A DNA stretch of 64,000 nt from Thermothielavioides terrestris NRRL 8126 (GCF_000226115.1 NC_016457.1:8928001-8992000), one strand, 5' to 3'; positions 1 through 15,780 are shown, numbered from the stretch's first letter. Numbers and translations: made by a program. The notes: generated by a model not told the origin, from the sequence alone.

Positions 1-399
1 GAAATAGGTTCGTACTATCCACTTCTAGCTAAACGTTATCTAGCTTAAAGAACTTCTTTATATAATTCGAAGGATATAACGTCTAGATAGGTATACCGTC
101 TAAAGTCTCTAGGAAGTAAATGTCCTAGTCTTTGATTATCTAAATATAGAATAGGCTAAACTAACGGTACTCTAGCTTTTAAACTAAGCTTATATCTAGC
201 TATTGAACGTTATTATAGATAAGGATAAGGTTACTAATAGATATTATCGCGTTTTCTAGGCGAAATTTACATTTATAGGCCTTATTATAGCGTTTAGCTA
301 GCTTTTTATAAACTATAGCAACCTATTCGATAGTAATCTTATAGTTGTACTTAGCTTCCTAAAGGATATAAGTATAGAGGGCAATGAACTTCGTATAGA

Positions 400-3300
400 G
401 TTTTATAGAATCCTTTCTTTTTATCTAAGTATAGACAAAGTCCTAAATAAGAATTTACTAAATAGGAATATTAAACTCAACTAGACTAATAGGCTTATAG
501 TTGTAGATAAGAAAGAAGGGAGATATTCTATAAAAGCCTTTAACGATTATACGATCTATATATAAGATATATAGAAGGAGCTTCCTCTACCTCTTTCCTA
601 TACTATTAGTCATCTTTATAAGTAAGGTAGCAATCGAGATATAGCTAGCCTCATTTACTCCGTTTATATACGAATTGTATAGCGAGATAATGACTTTCCT
701 AATCTATAGCTTATAGAGGATCTCTTTAACTTCGCCTTTAAACTTAGAGCCTTCGTCGACGACTACAACAATAGGGTAGCCCCAACGACAAAGGATATAC
801 TATATAATAAAGGACTTAATAGCCTTAAAGGACTTATTTAGTAGGATCTTAGCCTTGATATATCCTATAAGATCGTTATATACCTCGACAAGGAAACACT
901 TCTTTTCTCTATAGCTAGATAATATATATTAGATATCGAAGTGCTATTTAGTAAAAGGGAAAGGCGGAGATATAGTCCAGTTTACCACTTCCTTAAACCT
1001 CTAGGTATCGTATATCTAATATAGTATATAAGCCTAAATCTATTCTACTATATCTTCGTATATACTATGCTAATAGTAGTAGTTCGTTATTCGTTGATAC
1101 ATCGCCTCTCTTCTATAATAGCCAACTTCGCTATAGTACTGGTCGAAGATTAAACGCCTCTCTTTAAGGGTATCAACAACGTACCTATAACACTATAAAT
1201 AGTTTATACTCTAGAGAAAAAGGTGACAATCCTTAACAAAATACTTTACTACTTCCCTTTTAAGCTAATGTCGCTTCTAGTATAGCCTATAGCCTAGTAA
1301 GGTCTCTATCGTCGATAGGAAGTAAACGATGTCCTAGGAACGCTAGGAGTAACCGTCCTAAAGGCGGACAAGCTCTAGCTTCTCTTCTAGATACAATACC
1401 TCTTCGCCTATATAGTTAACAAAGATCTAAGCGTCGACCTAATCGTCGATATCCTTCTCTACTTCCTTCTCTATATAGTCAAAGGGCCTAAGAGGTTTAT
1501 AGAACAATATATTGGCTACAACGTTCTTAGGACCTAGGATATATTTAACTTCGAAGTTAAATAGGCGAATCTAGGCGATCTAGCGTATTATTAGAGTACC
1601 TAGGACATCGTTTATAGCACTATTGAGCTAATAGACTAGAACCAGAGTATTAGTCTCTACAATAAAATATATACTAAAGAGATAGCGATAAAAACGCTTT
1701 AGAAGGAAGAGTAGCCCCCTTAACTCCCTTTTCATAGTATTATACCGCTTCTCTACCTTTAATCAAATACTGCTCTCGAACTAATATAGATATCTTTTGC
1801 TATTAGGGCTAACCTACTCGAGTACCCTACCTTATCCAAAGATACTAGCGTTATAGACTAAAAAGATTATACTGAACTAAGGATTACTATAGATAAATGT
1901 CGCTAAAACTAGAGTAATAATAATTTTCTCCTTTAGCTTGTCTATCGCCTTCTATTTAAAGGGCCCCTAGTTCTACTTAGTATCTTTCTTTATTAGGGTA
2001 TACAAAGGAATTGCGATAATCGTAAAACCCTTAATCTAAATCCAGTAGTATCCGACTATTCTAACGAAGGTATATACCTCTTTAACGTTAGAACAAGTCT
2101 TCTACTCCTTTATCTTAATCACCTTTGCTTCTTTAAAAAGGCGCCCCTCTAGTATATAGAGATAACTAAGTAAAACTACTTTTAGTTACGTCTACTTCAA
2201 TTTCTTAATAGCGATAGTCATATCTACTAGCTCTACGTTTAGCAATACTATATTAATATTCTTAAGATATTTAACAATAAATTCTTAACGTCCTTCTCTA
2301 TCTAGATAGCTAATATAATCAGATTAGGGACCTTTTATAGCGATATCGTCTAGGTAGATGTAATAGACATTAGAGATAAAGTTACTAAAGATCGTCGTTA
2401 TAGCTTACTAGAACTAGGCAATGGAATTTATACCTTCTATTAGTAGTATATATATATAGAAAAGCCCAATTAACGTTGTAAAAGTCGTTAAATCCTAGCT
2501 ACACTTATAGAGGTTGACCTAGTTGTATCTAGAGAAGAGATCTAAGAGGGACATTAGTCTATAGCCTTCGAAGTCTTTACTAAATTCCTCTATAGTAAAT
2601 AGAACAAAAGTATCGTAGATCGTTATAGTATTAGCCTTTTAAACATCATTGATAAGCTATAAACCACTGTCCTTTTTTAAAACTAGGAACTAGTTATTAT
2701 AGTAGCTTATATAGCTATACTCAATAATTCCTTATATTTACCTCTCTCTAAGTAGATCAACGACCTTCTATATTAGCGGTTTTAAGATTAGGATCGACTT
2801 ACTCTACCAAGCCTTATATAGGATAGTCCTAATATACTAGGGTAGAACAACGTCTTTATAAATATGCCTATACTTAGTAAAATCCTATATAAACGTAGCT
2901 TCCTAGTTTTATAAGATCTTAGTAAACATCTCTCTCTCTAGCTCGATAAGAAAACCGTCTATAGTAGCGAACATTTCTTAAAGGCGTTCCTCAGTAAGTC
3001 TTAAGCTTAGCTTAAGATCTAAGAAACAAGGAACTATAAGGTCTTTCTAATCCTTCTTGAACTATATCTTAACTTCGACCTTCGTAAGCTGCTTTTCTTA
3101 CTACAATGGGTCTCCCTTTAGCGTAGAGCTATCCGATAGTACTAAGTCGATAAGCTAAACCTTGTTTACGACATTCTTCTAGAATATAAATGTCTTTAGA
3201 GCCTCCTTAAACTTGTAGTAGAACGCCTATCTTAGCCTTCTATTGAAAAAGGGGTTTCTAATTAAGGTCCCTCTCTTCCCTTTTAAATAGGGTAACAATT

Positions 3301-6300
3301 TGATTTTACCCTTCTTCCTCCGTCTAGATAGAGAAGACAACGAATAAGAATGTACAATATAAAAAAGAGTGCTAAAGAGTAGTATATAGGACTTCTATAA
3401 AATAAAATGAAAAACCGCTTTATCTATACGATTGTCGAGGAAACTAAGGGTAGTCTCGCCCTTCTCTATCTCTGTCTAGTCAAAGATTCTTTTAAGACTC
3501 TTCGTCAATCCTTAAAATTACTCTTAAATAGATAGTTATATTAGAGATAATAGGCAATTTTACTAAATAATCTTCTTAAAGACGATATATACTTAGACTA
3601 TCTTCCCCTTTATAATTAAATTAGTAATGATTAGGTTACTATTATAGTAATCAAAGGTTAGAGTAGTATCCTTGACGAATAGTATACTAAGGATTACTTT
3701 ATAGCTATTAGTAGTGTCTTTAGTTACAAAGAAGTGAAGGTTAATACCGACTCCTCCTAAATATAGAGTGACCTAAGTCTCCCTAATAAATAGTACTAAG
3801 CTATAAAGACTCTTCGAAATGACCTTAGTAGGCTAGTATAGTATTATATACTTCTCGACAATATTTATTGAGATATAGTTGTACTTTAAACCAAAGTCGA
3901 TTAAAGCAAGGTACTTATTATAATAGCCCTTCTCGAACTAGATATACAAAGTAGGAAAAGACTATACTCTTATTATTGTACTAAGTTCTATATACTATAA
4001 GACCGAAAGTATCAAGATAAACTTCTAGAGTAGAGTATAGATATAATTGTCAACGTCTCTAGGTAGACCTTTATAAATCTAATACTTCTAGAGGCTTCTT
4101 ATATAGATGCCCTATACATCGTCCTTAGTAACTCTAAAGATTACTAGAACTATCTTAGTCTAACTAGAGGAAAAGTCGTTAAACGTATTTATATTAGTAT
4201 ATAGAGCCTATATATAGACCCTTATATCTTTCGGTATAGTGGTTAGTCTATTAAGCTTAGAAATACTAGACCCCTTATAGTCAATGACCTCGACGTTGAT
4301 AGAAATACCCTATAGGTATATAATTAGAGCGTCCTTATACTTAGGCGAGATATAGACTAAGTTATCAAGGGTTAGACCAGTCTTCGCCTTTATTATAGTA
4401 TAGATCGTATCCTTTATATACAAAGGCAATGTAGCAACCTTCAGTATAAGCGGCTTAGACTATAGCTCCTCTTTCTTTATACGATTCGCTATAGCTAGGT
4501 TCTTAAAGATAATTATATAAAGAGGCTCCGCTAAAGGTATAGGAGTACCGCCTATCTAGAAGTTATCTTCCCTTTCGTCCTTAGCGAACCGATGTTTAAT
4601 AGGCGGTACACCTTAAAGTATAGTCTCTATTTCCTTGTCTACTTCCTCTTTAGCTTCCCCCTTAGTCTAATTAAAGAAAGGAAGAAGCAATTAGCGAAAT
4701 TCGTTAGCCTTTAGCGTAAGCTATAGGACAACCTTCTAAGTTAAGATACGACCTTCTTCTAATAGAACTATATAAAACGACAACTGATTAGACGCTATAT
4801 AATAGAAGGCGAAGGTAAGCTTAGGCTCCCCTTTGTATATAAGACGATTAATCGTCGTCTAAACGGTTATAGGCTTCTAATATAGTTTAAACTATTAGAA
4901 ATAATGCTTATTTAGTATTAGAGATATATCTAGCTTAAATAGACGACTATTTAAGCGTTTATACTTACAACAGTATACCTAGTATATAGGGTAGCTATTA
5001 TACTATAGGCAATAGGCTATATATATAAGGATAAGCTAGTTAATCTTACTAACCTCTTATACATTGTTAATATCTACCTTCGTAAAGGTGATTATCTCGG
5101 CTAGCGTATAGCCCTTCTTACTCCTATCGCTAAGGTAGTAGTCTATACTTTTATAATATATTAGACCTATAGCTATAGCTTTTATAGCTTCTATATATTC
5201 GAAGACTATATAGTTAGAGTCACTATAATAGTAGCAATAGCTAGAGCTTATAGGTCTACTATATCTAAGAGGACAACTATTAATATATAGGCTAATAACG
5301 AAGCTAACGCATCTCTCCTATAAGTAGCTCCGCTATTGGAAATATATCTAAAGAACCTCGATCTCGTTAAAAGTAGGATCGATTCTATATAAACGGAGGG
5401 CTTTAATCTTCTGTTCAAACTGCTTAGTAATCTTCTACTTCTAGATATATAGACGCTAGAGCTAATTAGCTAGATCGTCAATATTATCGAACGTAGGTAT
5501 AAGAGCTTTCTTTGGTTCCTCCTCTTTCTACTCCTATAGCTTAAGAGTCGTCTTAATAGTAGATATAGCTAAAGGCAAGTAGTACTTCTATAGATCGATC
5601 TTACGTTTATAGGTCTTAAGAAAGAGGTCTTCTACATTAAGACCCTTCTAAAGAGTATCCTAAACGAACTTAAGGAAATCTACCTACTTCGTAATATAGA
5701 TAGAGTCTTTATCGTCCTTTTTCAAAGTACGTCAATGGTCTTTAAGAGCTATCTAGATCCATTGATCAAGTATATACTATATAGTTGGAACAATTATATA
5801 CTATAGCTCCTTATAAACTTTAGTAAAGGTAATAGCGTATATATAGTCGATCAACTCGAAATAGTTGTAGATAACCTTGTCGACTAGCTAGTATCTCCTT
5901 TCGATTAGATTATAAAAGTAACCTCCGTTACTATACTACTTAGGATCGTTGCCCTTCTAGCGCTTTAGGAACTTAGCCTTGAAAGCTATCTAGGTCTCTT
6001 GGTCCTTTTTCTCCTAGCGATAGATAATAGGCTAGATCGTAGTATCGTACTAAAGCTCGAACAAGTATATATAGATCTTATCATTAGTGACCTAATAAGC
6101 CTTGTATATCTCTTTAAAGGTCTTAATCCAACGTATAGTATTCTAACTAGAGAAGTGGCCCTAAAGGCTAGCCTTCGCTAAGGTCGGAAAGGTTATACTA
6201 AATATAGTAGTAAGAATATACTTGGTTATCTTCTTTAGAGCTTCGGCTTCAGAGAGATTAGAAGGTATTACTACGGATACCTCTATATAGACAAGCGGAG

Positions 6301-6600
6301 TAGAGGTATCTAGTAAAGACGGAAGAGGTATCTACGTTATTTCGACTAGCTCCTCTTCGTTTAATATATCTTAGAAAGGCTATAAGATAGATATATCCTT
6401 AGACTCTCCCTCGAAGGTTAGCGTCAAGATTAATAGTATTATAAAGGTCAATAGAATTTTTAAAGCTTCTATAGACAATGTATATATATATCGTTAAAGT
6501 CTAGTCATTAGACGCTTAGCTATCGTCTTCGAGAAAGGCAACGACTATATCGATAGACTATAAAAAGACTAATACATATACTTCTATAGGAATATCGACT
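400..6600 (-). mobile_element. RIP-degraded Ty3/gypsy retrotransposon
   Basis: Read on the minus strand across many stops, this stretch gives a Ty3/gypsy pol order. Near 3,830-3,900 is a protease-like ALIDFG segment. Near 2,350-2,600 is reverse transcriptase with a YLDDIAIKGP active-site motif, preceded by a SLLDLFSRYNQ motif. Near 1,500-2,000 is RNase H (KVEKRYNTMKRELRGLL, then VETNTLVLVYQLN). Near 700-1,140 is integrase (YNDLIGYIKAKIL, then GYPIVVVVDEGS). The order pro-RT-RH-IN is that of Ty3/gypsy, not copia. Gag should lie at about 4,000-6,600 but I could not read it, and I did not find LTRs, so both ends are approximate. The element is dead. Confidence 0.75.
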
Positions 6601-7849
6601 CCTTTAACGTCTATCTAGAAAAAGAAAACCTTTTAAGAAGCTAGGTTCCTTTGAAATATATAGTCTAAACGCTTTAAAGGATAACTATAGGTTCCTTATA
6701 GATTACCTAGATACCCCTAGCAACCAATATACTAGACCCAACTAGTGTAATAGCGATAAGAGTATAGCTCTTAAAAAGAAAAGCAAAAGTCTACGCTAAG
6801 ACTTTGTATCTAATATAAAACAGTACTAGATATATTGTTAAAAGGAGCTAAGTATTATAAAGGTATAGTCCTAAGCTTGGAAGTTTACAAATAGCTACTA
6901 CGTTTAACTACTTTTATAATTGGTTTAGTCGAACTAGGGAAGAAAATGATGATCAATGAAAATTCTACCTCTATCTCTACTTAGAAGGATAGAACTATCG
7001 TCTTTCGATTAGGTTAGCGTTTTACAACTACTACGTCGATAATGACGAAGCCTTAATAGGTCTTCGAAGTATTAGGGATAATAGGATATCTTTTCGATGC
7101 TCTACGCTATCTAAGCAAAGGAAGGTCTCCTAGGACAAGGTCTTAATAGACCCCTAGAAATATACCTCAATAGGTTTCTATACCTCCTAGAGATGTTGGT
7201 ATCGGTATACTGGAGCCTCAATAGGTCGGCTATATCGTCGTTATATAGCTATCAACATAGTATTATATAGTTCTATAATCTTGGAAGACTTTGTAGTCCG
7301 TACTATCCTATTTAGATATAGAGCTAAGCTCCTCCCTAATTGAGCCCCTATTTAAAATAGTATAAAACCTCTATACCAACCTACCCTACTATACCTAGGA
7401 TTAGGCGTATAAGATAGCTCCTAAAGGAATATAGTGTACCTCTAGACGAATAAAGATAGTACGTATCGAGTAGTGGGAAAGATGTCTTCTAAGAGGAAGA
7501 TACGTAGCTTAGGTACGTCTAATGCAATATAGTAAAAAGACAAAAGACAATAAGAATACGGTCAAAGTTCAATAGCTCGAATGCCTACCGTCTAGACAGA
7601 GGTAGAACAACGAAAGGAGAGGCTCAATAGCCTTCCTAGAAGAAAGAGGACCACCAACGTAGTGTCAACGAACGTATATTGACAACTACTTAATGTCTTA
7701 CTTGATAATAAAGAAGATGGGCTTAGCCTACTTAAATATATATAATCAAAAGGCTAGACCCCCTGACAACGAATACAACGCTCTAAGACAAATAGAAAAG
7801 TAGAAAAACTAGGTCCCCCTATGTCTAGGTAGTCCATTACCCCAATCCA
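6600..7849. repeat. RIP-degraded repeat, unassigned
   Basis: Same CA/TG-poor composition as its flanks. It should hold the 5' end of the minus-strand gypsy element and the upstream part of the plus-strand one, possibly with LTRs, but no domain could be read with confidence. Confidence 0.5.
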
Positions 7850-8480
7850 CTATAGGTTTAATATAAGCCCTATACAACTTATTACAATCCTAACGACGTT
7901 TATAGCGACCTTAGAGGGCTATACTACTAGGTTCCTCCGCTATCTAAAGGAAGGAATAAAGTAGACCTAAGCAACTATTATATATATATAGTAGTAGTAG
8001 TAGGCGAATATAAACTGCTCCTACCGCCTAGCTAAAAGGTTTAAGGTAGAAGACAAGGTATAGCTCTCTTTATACAATATAAAGACGAACCGCCCTAGTA
8101 AAAAGCTCGACTAGCTAAACGCTAAGTATAAGGTAGTTGTAGTACTTACCCCCCTAATAGTAACGCTCAATATACCAAATAGTCTATACCTAACCTTCTA
8201 TATCGATCTAGTCGAATAAATAGCCTCCGATCTACTCCCTTTATAGAAAGTTATAGATAAGCGGCTAGACCCTATATAGGTTATATCGAAAGAGGGTATT
8301 CCTTAGTAGAAGTATAAGGTAGAGGCGATCCTTAAAGCTTAGAACGCTAGGGGAAGGGGGAACAACCGTAATATATACGTCAAGTAGATAGGTTATAATA
8401 AACCAATATAGGAGCCCTTAGAGAACTTCTTAGATACTGCTATATTCAATGAGTTTAAATAGGAATAGGGAGATATATAA
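7850..8480 (+). mobile_element. 3' end of a second RIP-degraded gypsy element with chromodomain
   Basis: Read on the plus strand through stops, this gives the end of a chromovirus-type pol protein. An integrase C-terminal segment reads about V-LSLYNIKTNRPSKKLD (near 8,057-8,115). It is followed by a linker with YLTFYIDLVE, and then a chromodomain-like stretch with IYVKWIGYNKPIWEPLENF near 8,370-8,430, ending in DTAAFNEF. The tryptophans and the WEPL motif are those of gypsy chromodomains. Its orientation is opposite to the element on its left, so this is a separate insertion. Upstream pol could not be followed. Confidence 0.72.
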
Positions 8481-10959
8481 TATAACAATGGGCCAACGTT
8501 GAACTAAAAGAGGAAGAGAAAATACAATGTTTATATATAGACTACCCTATAAAAAACGACAACGATAAAATAAATATAGCTTAATAGTACTACTAGGTAT
8601 ATAGTTACTCTAATATATCTAGCTATAGCCTTATTACAAAAGAACAATAAGAGAGATATAAGTATAGGAAGGCCCTAATACGCTAACTAGGTCTCCTTCC
8701 TTAGATATAGGTAGTCCTCTAGCCTTACCTTAGTGTCAATTCTATAGTATTGTAGGATACCTAAACGTAAGTTGAAGGGAGGTAGGGTTAACGACTAATG
8801 TATTATCTACTCTAGGATCTCTAAGGTAGGGCAAAGGCAGATATCAAAGTTGCTATAACTACTCTAGTCGATAGGTTAGTTCGATAATAGGTCGAGGTAT
8901 AGGATAAAGTAGGAACAGAGCTATAATAAAGGACAAAGCTATCTCTAGCCCTACTCTATAGCCTCTTTGTCTCTAGACAATACTATATCGCTAGTAGGTA
9001 AGTGCTTAATACCCTCGTTAAACGACGAGAGTACCTCTATAATTAGCTATCTATTAGACTTGCTAAAGGTCTAGGGAGGGGGATTAGCGTATTTACAAAG
9101 GATATAGGCGAGGTTCTTAATATAAGAAGATAAATAGCGCTAGGGATATAGAACGAAGGGAACTAGAGCAATATTGTATTTAGTAGAAGTTATACTATAG
9201 CTACCTTATAGAGAGGAGCTAGACTATAGCGAACTTAAAATGTAGTTGATAAGATAGTTATTAGTATTAACGACTATTATAATAGTGTCGACTAAATAGT
9301 GTATATTACGTTAATAGGCTTCCTCGTTGCTTATTAAATAATAAGTTAAATAGATAGCTAGCTAGGTAAAACAGTCTAGAGAGGAGGTAGGTAGATTATA
9401 GGGGACTAAAGCCCTATAGTAGCTCGGTATAGTAGGGGAGGTAGCTAGGGTCTAGGGGACAGTATAAGTTAAAGTCTACTTAGTAGTAGACAAAGGGAGT
9501 AGTACTAGCTAAATAGGGATATAATATATCTATACGTTACTAAAAGCAGTTTAAAAATACTACGTTAACTTCTAGAATTTACGTTTAAAGACCGTATAGC
9601 GAGTAGGCTATAAGCTTATCTTCTTCTAGGCTAAGGTTTCAATAGCCTAGCGTATATTGTATACCTTAAGGATTTTCTTTAGACTAGACTAAATACAAGG
9701 GTTTATTACCTATAATATAGAGTCCTACTTATATATAGTATAGGCTCTCCGATATTCTTTATAGGATTTGCTATAACTAAGAGTATATTCGACCTTAGTG
9801 CCGCTAAGAAGGTAGGCGATATACTATATATAGAAGTCTCCTTTATTAAAGAGCAGTTTATTTTCTTTGTTATTAGAATCTCCTTCGACAATAAACCTAT
9901 CGATCGACAGCTTATTGTTCTTCTAACGATTGTTTCAGTTCTATAACGTTATAGTTAGCGAGTAACTTAGGTCTACAATAGAGTTGTCCTAAAAACATTT
10001 ATATTATAGTCTTTATTATTATTGCTATTAGGATAGTAGCCTACGCTACTACCTCTAAGAGTAGTAGTAGCGACTAACATTTTAACGTTCCTATATACGA
10101 ATATAGTAGACAAGTTTTAGAACTATATCGCTATTAAGGGGGAGGACGAAGAGACTTTTATAGGAGCTAAGGCGAAAACGAGTAGTACGTTCGAAGATAT
10201 AGGTAGACGCGAAGTAGGAGTATAAAAGAAAAGAAACGTATACAAGGCGAGATAGGGAGGACGATGTTAATATATAAGAAGGGGGAAGAGCGGATTATAG
10301 AAGAGGAAGGGGAGGCGCGTATTAAGTATAGGAAGAAAATATAAGAGAGTCAAATTATATAAGAGGAGGGGTTTAAATAGTAGTAGGCGGGGTTGGATTA
10401 TATATAATTAGTAGGTATACCTAGTGCAATATAGTTACAATATATAAATATATAAAGTGAGGAAGGGCTAATTAGCAATTTACTAAAGCGATATAAACAA
10501 ATAATTCGAACTTAGGCAATAGGATAGCTATAAGCGGCAAAGCCTTAGTAGGCAACTACGCTAGACTACCCTAATAACGAGGCAAGCGCTATATAGCCTA
10601 ATAGTAGGTAGTAGCGTCTATTACGACTAGTATTGTACTAGACCTAAACTACGCTCGATATAGCGTTATATATACTCTAATTCAACTGTCTAATAGGGTA
10701 GGGGGGGGGTATATTATAGACTAGGCTATACCTAGGCTAGGTATATAGGGCTACGCCTAGGATCCGTAGTAGCCCTAGGATAGACCTGTGGCAGGCCTAC
10801 CTTACGCTTAGAATAACGTCGGTCCGAACCCACTTCGCGAGCCCTTGAAAAACTTTGTACGTAGGGACCATAGCCTGTACTTCTCCTTTTTCCTTCCTTA
10901 AGGTAGTTGAATAGAACATCGTACACTTATCTGTAGACGCTATAAGGCTAGCACGTTAC
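8481..10959. repeat. RIP-degraded repeat, unassigned, with a less mutated island
   Basis: Mostly CA/TG-depleted DNA with no readable domain; 8,481-8,700 is probably the tail and LTR of the plus-strand gypsy element. A stretch at about 10,760-10,930 keeps normal CA/TG content and a 64-codon minus-strand frame that I do not recognise. A run of nine G lies near 10,700. Confidence 0.5.
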
Positions 10960-12238
<1,279 letters not shown>

Positions 12239-15200
12239 TAGTAGCTAGATCTAATTGATATAGTCGAAGGCGTCCTTTAAGTCTAGCTATAGCAGTGATA
12301 TATAGGCGCTATATGCCTATATTGTCTTTACTATATTAGTTACTACCTAGATCGCTACCTCTATTGACCTATACTACTAGAAGCTTATTTATATCTTTGG
12401 GAGTAGCTTATACGCCTTAGCTATATATATTACCTAGTCTATAATAGCCGCTTTAATAATCTTGCCTACTATACTAAGTAGCGATATTAGTTAATACGCC
12501 TTTACTTCCTTAAGTTGCTTTAGGGACTTCCCTAGCTTCCTAAGAACGACTATCTATATAGTGTAGAATCTATATAGGAAGTGCTCTAACTTAAAGTAGG
12601 TATATATAATTATTGTAAGTACCTCTAATAGCTTTCCCTCCTTATTATAGGCCTTAAGGAACTTGTTAGTGAGAAGGTCTTCGCTAAACGCCTTATTAAA
12701 TCCTATATAGCTTATAATCTCTATAATCTTACTATTATAGACCTTCTAGTCGATAGATATAGTGTTATAGAAAGACCCTTTAGGCTAGTCTTAGTTAAAG
12801 ATACTATTGTACTACGCTTATAGTATAGAGAAGAAGCGCTCTACTAGCGCCTCTGCCTTCTAAGCGTATATTATAGTGCTCTAGGGCTCGCTAGGCCTTA
12901 GCTAGAACGTCGGTAGCGCTAGAGGCTTAGGGCGTTGGTAGCTCTAGAGCTATACCTACCTCTTAATATCCTATATTAGCTTCTACTCCTTCGATACTCT
13001 CGTAAGCAAGCAACGTTAATATAGCATTTACAATTAGCTAGTATAGCGTTTAAACTGCTATACTGCCTTATAGTAGTACTTTTAGAAGCTTGCTATATAA
13101 CTTAACTGCTAGGTATACTTAGCCCTCCTTGCTTCTTATATTGCCTTGTTGATCTTAAGGTTCTACTATAGTGTATAGAACCCTCGATTAAGCTTCTAGT
13201 ATAGCGTCGCTATATCTATAATACTAGTCAACTTATATATTAGGGTACCTACTATATCTTTAAGTTCCTCTACTATATTAATCTCCCCTAGTAGTATAAG
13301 GAACTATACTTTAGCCTTATACCTCTTATAGTCTAATAGCGCCTAGCTATAGCCTAGTAATATAGTAGCTCTACTACTACTCCCCTTTAACGGTACTTTA
13401 GCTATCTAGGGTATATAGTCTAAGCCTACTAAGTCGAATAGCCCTAGCTATTAGGTACTACTACCCTATATTGCCTAGATATAGTTGATTGTACTGTCTT
13501 TATTGCTTTAACGAACCTAGGTAGATGTACTATAAGGTATATAAAGCTCAAGCTCCTATTTCACTATAATTTAGAGTAGTATACTCGCTAATTGAGAGGT
13601 CCTATTATACTTGTCCTATATTAGGTAGTATATATTAAAGTCGTCTATAAGTATATTATATCTTTTTAGCTCTTGCTCTACTAAGGTATAGAGTAGCGAC
13701 CTCTACCCTAATTCTTAGTTAAGCAAGTAGATAGACTATATTATAAGGGGGTCCGACCTCTCCCTTTTAAACGTTACTATTGCCTAGTCTTCCTTAGCTT
13801 CTATAGACTACGTTATATAGTTGAGGCGTTTACTTATATATAGCGTCGCCTTTCCTATACTATATATTATCTTATACTGCCTATTTCGCCTATAAGATAG
13901 GGCTAGCGAAGCTATATTTAGATAGATTAACGGCTTTTAAATTGCTACTAAGTTGAACTTCTTTCTCTTTTCTAGCGCTTAGTTGAGGCGGTGTCTATTA
14001 CTATTAGTATTCTAGTAGAGTACTCTTAGCGTTATAGCTATATATTTAGTATTGAATAGGGGCCTTTAATTATAATTACATTAGGCTATAAAGCTAGCTC
14101 TACGCTTATATTATATAAGAGCACTATATAGATAGCGCTCCCTTTTTATACTTTAGCCCCTTAGAACGTCTATAAGAGTACTCTAAACTAAAATAGGTCT
14201 ATATTATTAGAGTGCCTAGCCCTCTAGATATTAATAGGCTAGCCTACCTTAGTAGAGCACTTCTTTAGACGCTACTCTACCAACTTATCCTCCTAGCTTC
14301 TACGTTATATACTTGCCTTTATAGCTACTATCGCCTAGGGCTAGGGTATATAGAATATAAGTAGATAGTCGAAGAACTGCTCTCTTATATATTGACGCTA
14401 CTCCTTTGCTACTTTATAGCCTATATCGAAGGCTATATAAACGCCTTTATAGTTGATATACTTTAGCTAGTGCTTAGCTAGGTCGATCCTTATAGAGTAC
14501 CTCGTCTTCTATTCTTTTGTAGTACTACTATCGCTATACACTGTATAGGTATAGACTAGGTAGTATACCTTCTCCTCTTTATAGAACATTGCTTTATATC
14601 CCTATTTCCTATACTTAAAGTATAGAATTGTATATACTATACCTTCGAAGCGTTTATAAGGGTAGACTATATAGTTAAGTAGGATACCTTAGTCGATAAG
14701 CTTTGTAGCTTCCTCTACTATATAGAGCTCGACTAATATATATATTATATATAGCCTTTAACTATCCTTAGTACTACTCTATAGTATATATAGTCTTATA
14801 TATACGACTTAGACCTTATTCTCTTTCGCTAGATCCACTACTAAGCGGTCGAGGTCGCCTCTATACCTTGCTAAAGTAGTTAGCTAAACGCCCTTCGCTA
14901 ATATAGCAAAAGTATAGCGTTTAAACACTATAGTCGCCCTAAATATAGTAATAACCTATATCTTATTGTTCTTATTAATAAACTATACCTAGCGATCTTT
15001 TTCAAATATAACTACTATATTTCTCCTCTTTAATAGCTTCTATACTATAATTATACTACTTCTACTACTTTCTATCGTCGCTTCTATAGTAGCTATAGCT
15101 ATATTAACTACCTAAACTATATTACCTATACTCCTATTGATAATATCTATAGACGTTTGCCTAAAATTGATTACTAGCTTATAGAACAGCTTCTTTAGTA

Positions 15201-15780
15201 TATACTATATATAGCTTTTAAATATCTAGGGCGCTACTATTATAGTAACGCTTTACCTAGCTACCTAAGCCTATGTCCTCGCCTATATACCTTTAGCGCT
15301 TAGCTATATCTTAACTTTGTTTCTTATCTATATAACCTCTTCTTTTATATAGTCGACACTTTTATATAGCTTATATATATCGTAGAGGCAGTTTAGCTCG
15401 TCCTAAAATACCTCATAGTAGTATATATATATAGTAGCTTATATACGTAGCTATATCTCTGGCGACACTAGGGTATAGAATTCTTATAAAAGCCTTAATC
15501 TCTTATCGCTAGTACCTTCGATATATATATTCCAATCGTTTATAGCTTCTATAAGAGGGAGCCTAAGTCTTCAGTTATATCGGTCGAGGTGCTCGTACAT
15601 ATTAGCTACAGTGTCGTAACTCGCGAAGCCCTCTACTAGGCTACTACGATCGCCACTACGACCTGTGTAGCTGCTGCGCCCTCTCTATAACATCGTAGAT
15701 AGGGGTAACTGGGTGCGCTGAGAACGTTCGCGTTGTCAGATTCGATTTTGGCTCAACGGTTCCTTCGTAATCAGCGTTTA
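12239..15780 (-). mobile_element. RIP-degraded Tad-like LINE, truncated inside reverse transcriptase
   Basis: On the minus strand an apurinic endonuclease-like segment (ILIDDFNIYYLI, near 13,630-13,665) is followed by a segment with SNKDSTINYI near 13,490. Further on comes the start of a LINE reverse transcriptase: IEIISYIGFNKAFGEDLL near 12,670-12,720, and the motif A region LDLKDAFDYIN near 12,250-12,285. The frame ends there, exactly where the TAA array begins, so the rest of the reverse transcriptase is missing. The region near 15,100-15,780 should hold the first ORF and 5' end. Bases 15,591-15,780 keep normal CA/TG content. Confidence 0.75.

Noticed and set aside
5999..6181. 60-codon frame inside the RIP block
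   Set aside because: Chance open frame in degraded transposon DNA with no recognisable content.
9706..9891. 61-codon minus-strand frame resembling a retrotransposon fragment
   Set aside because: Too degraded and short to tie to any domain.
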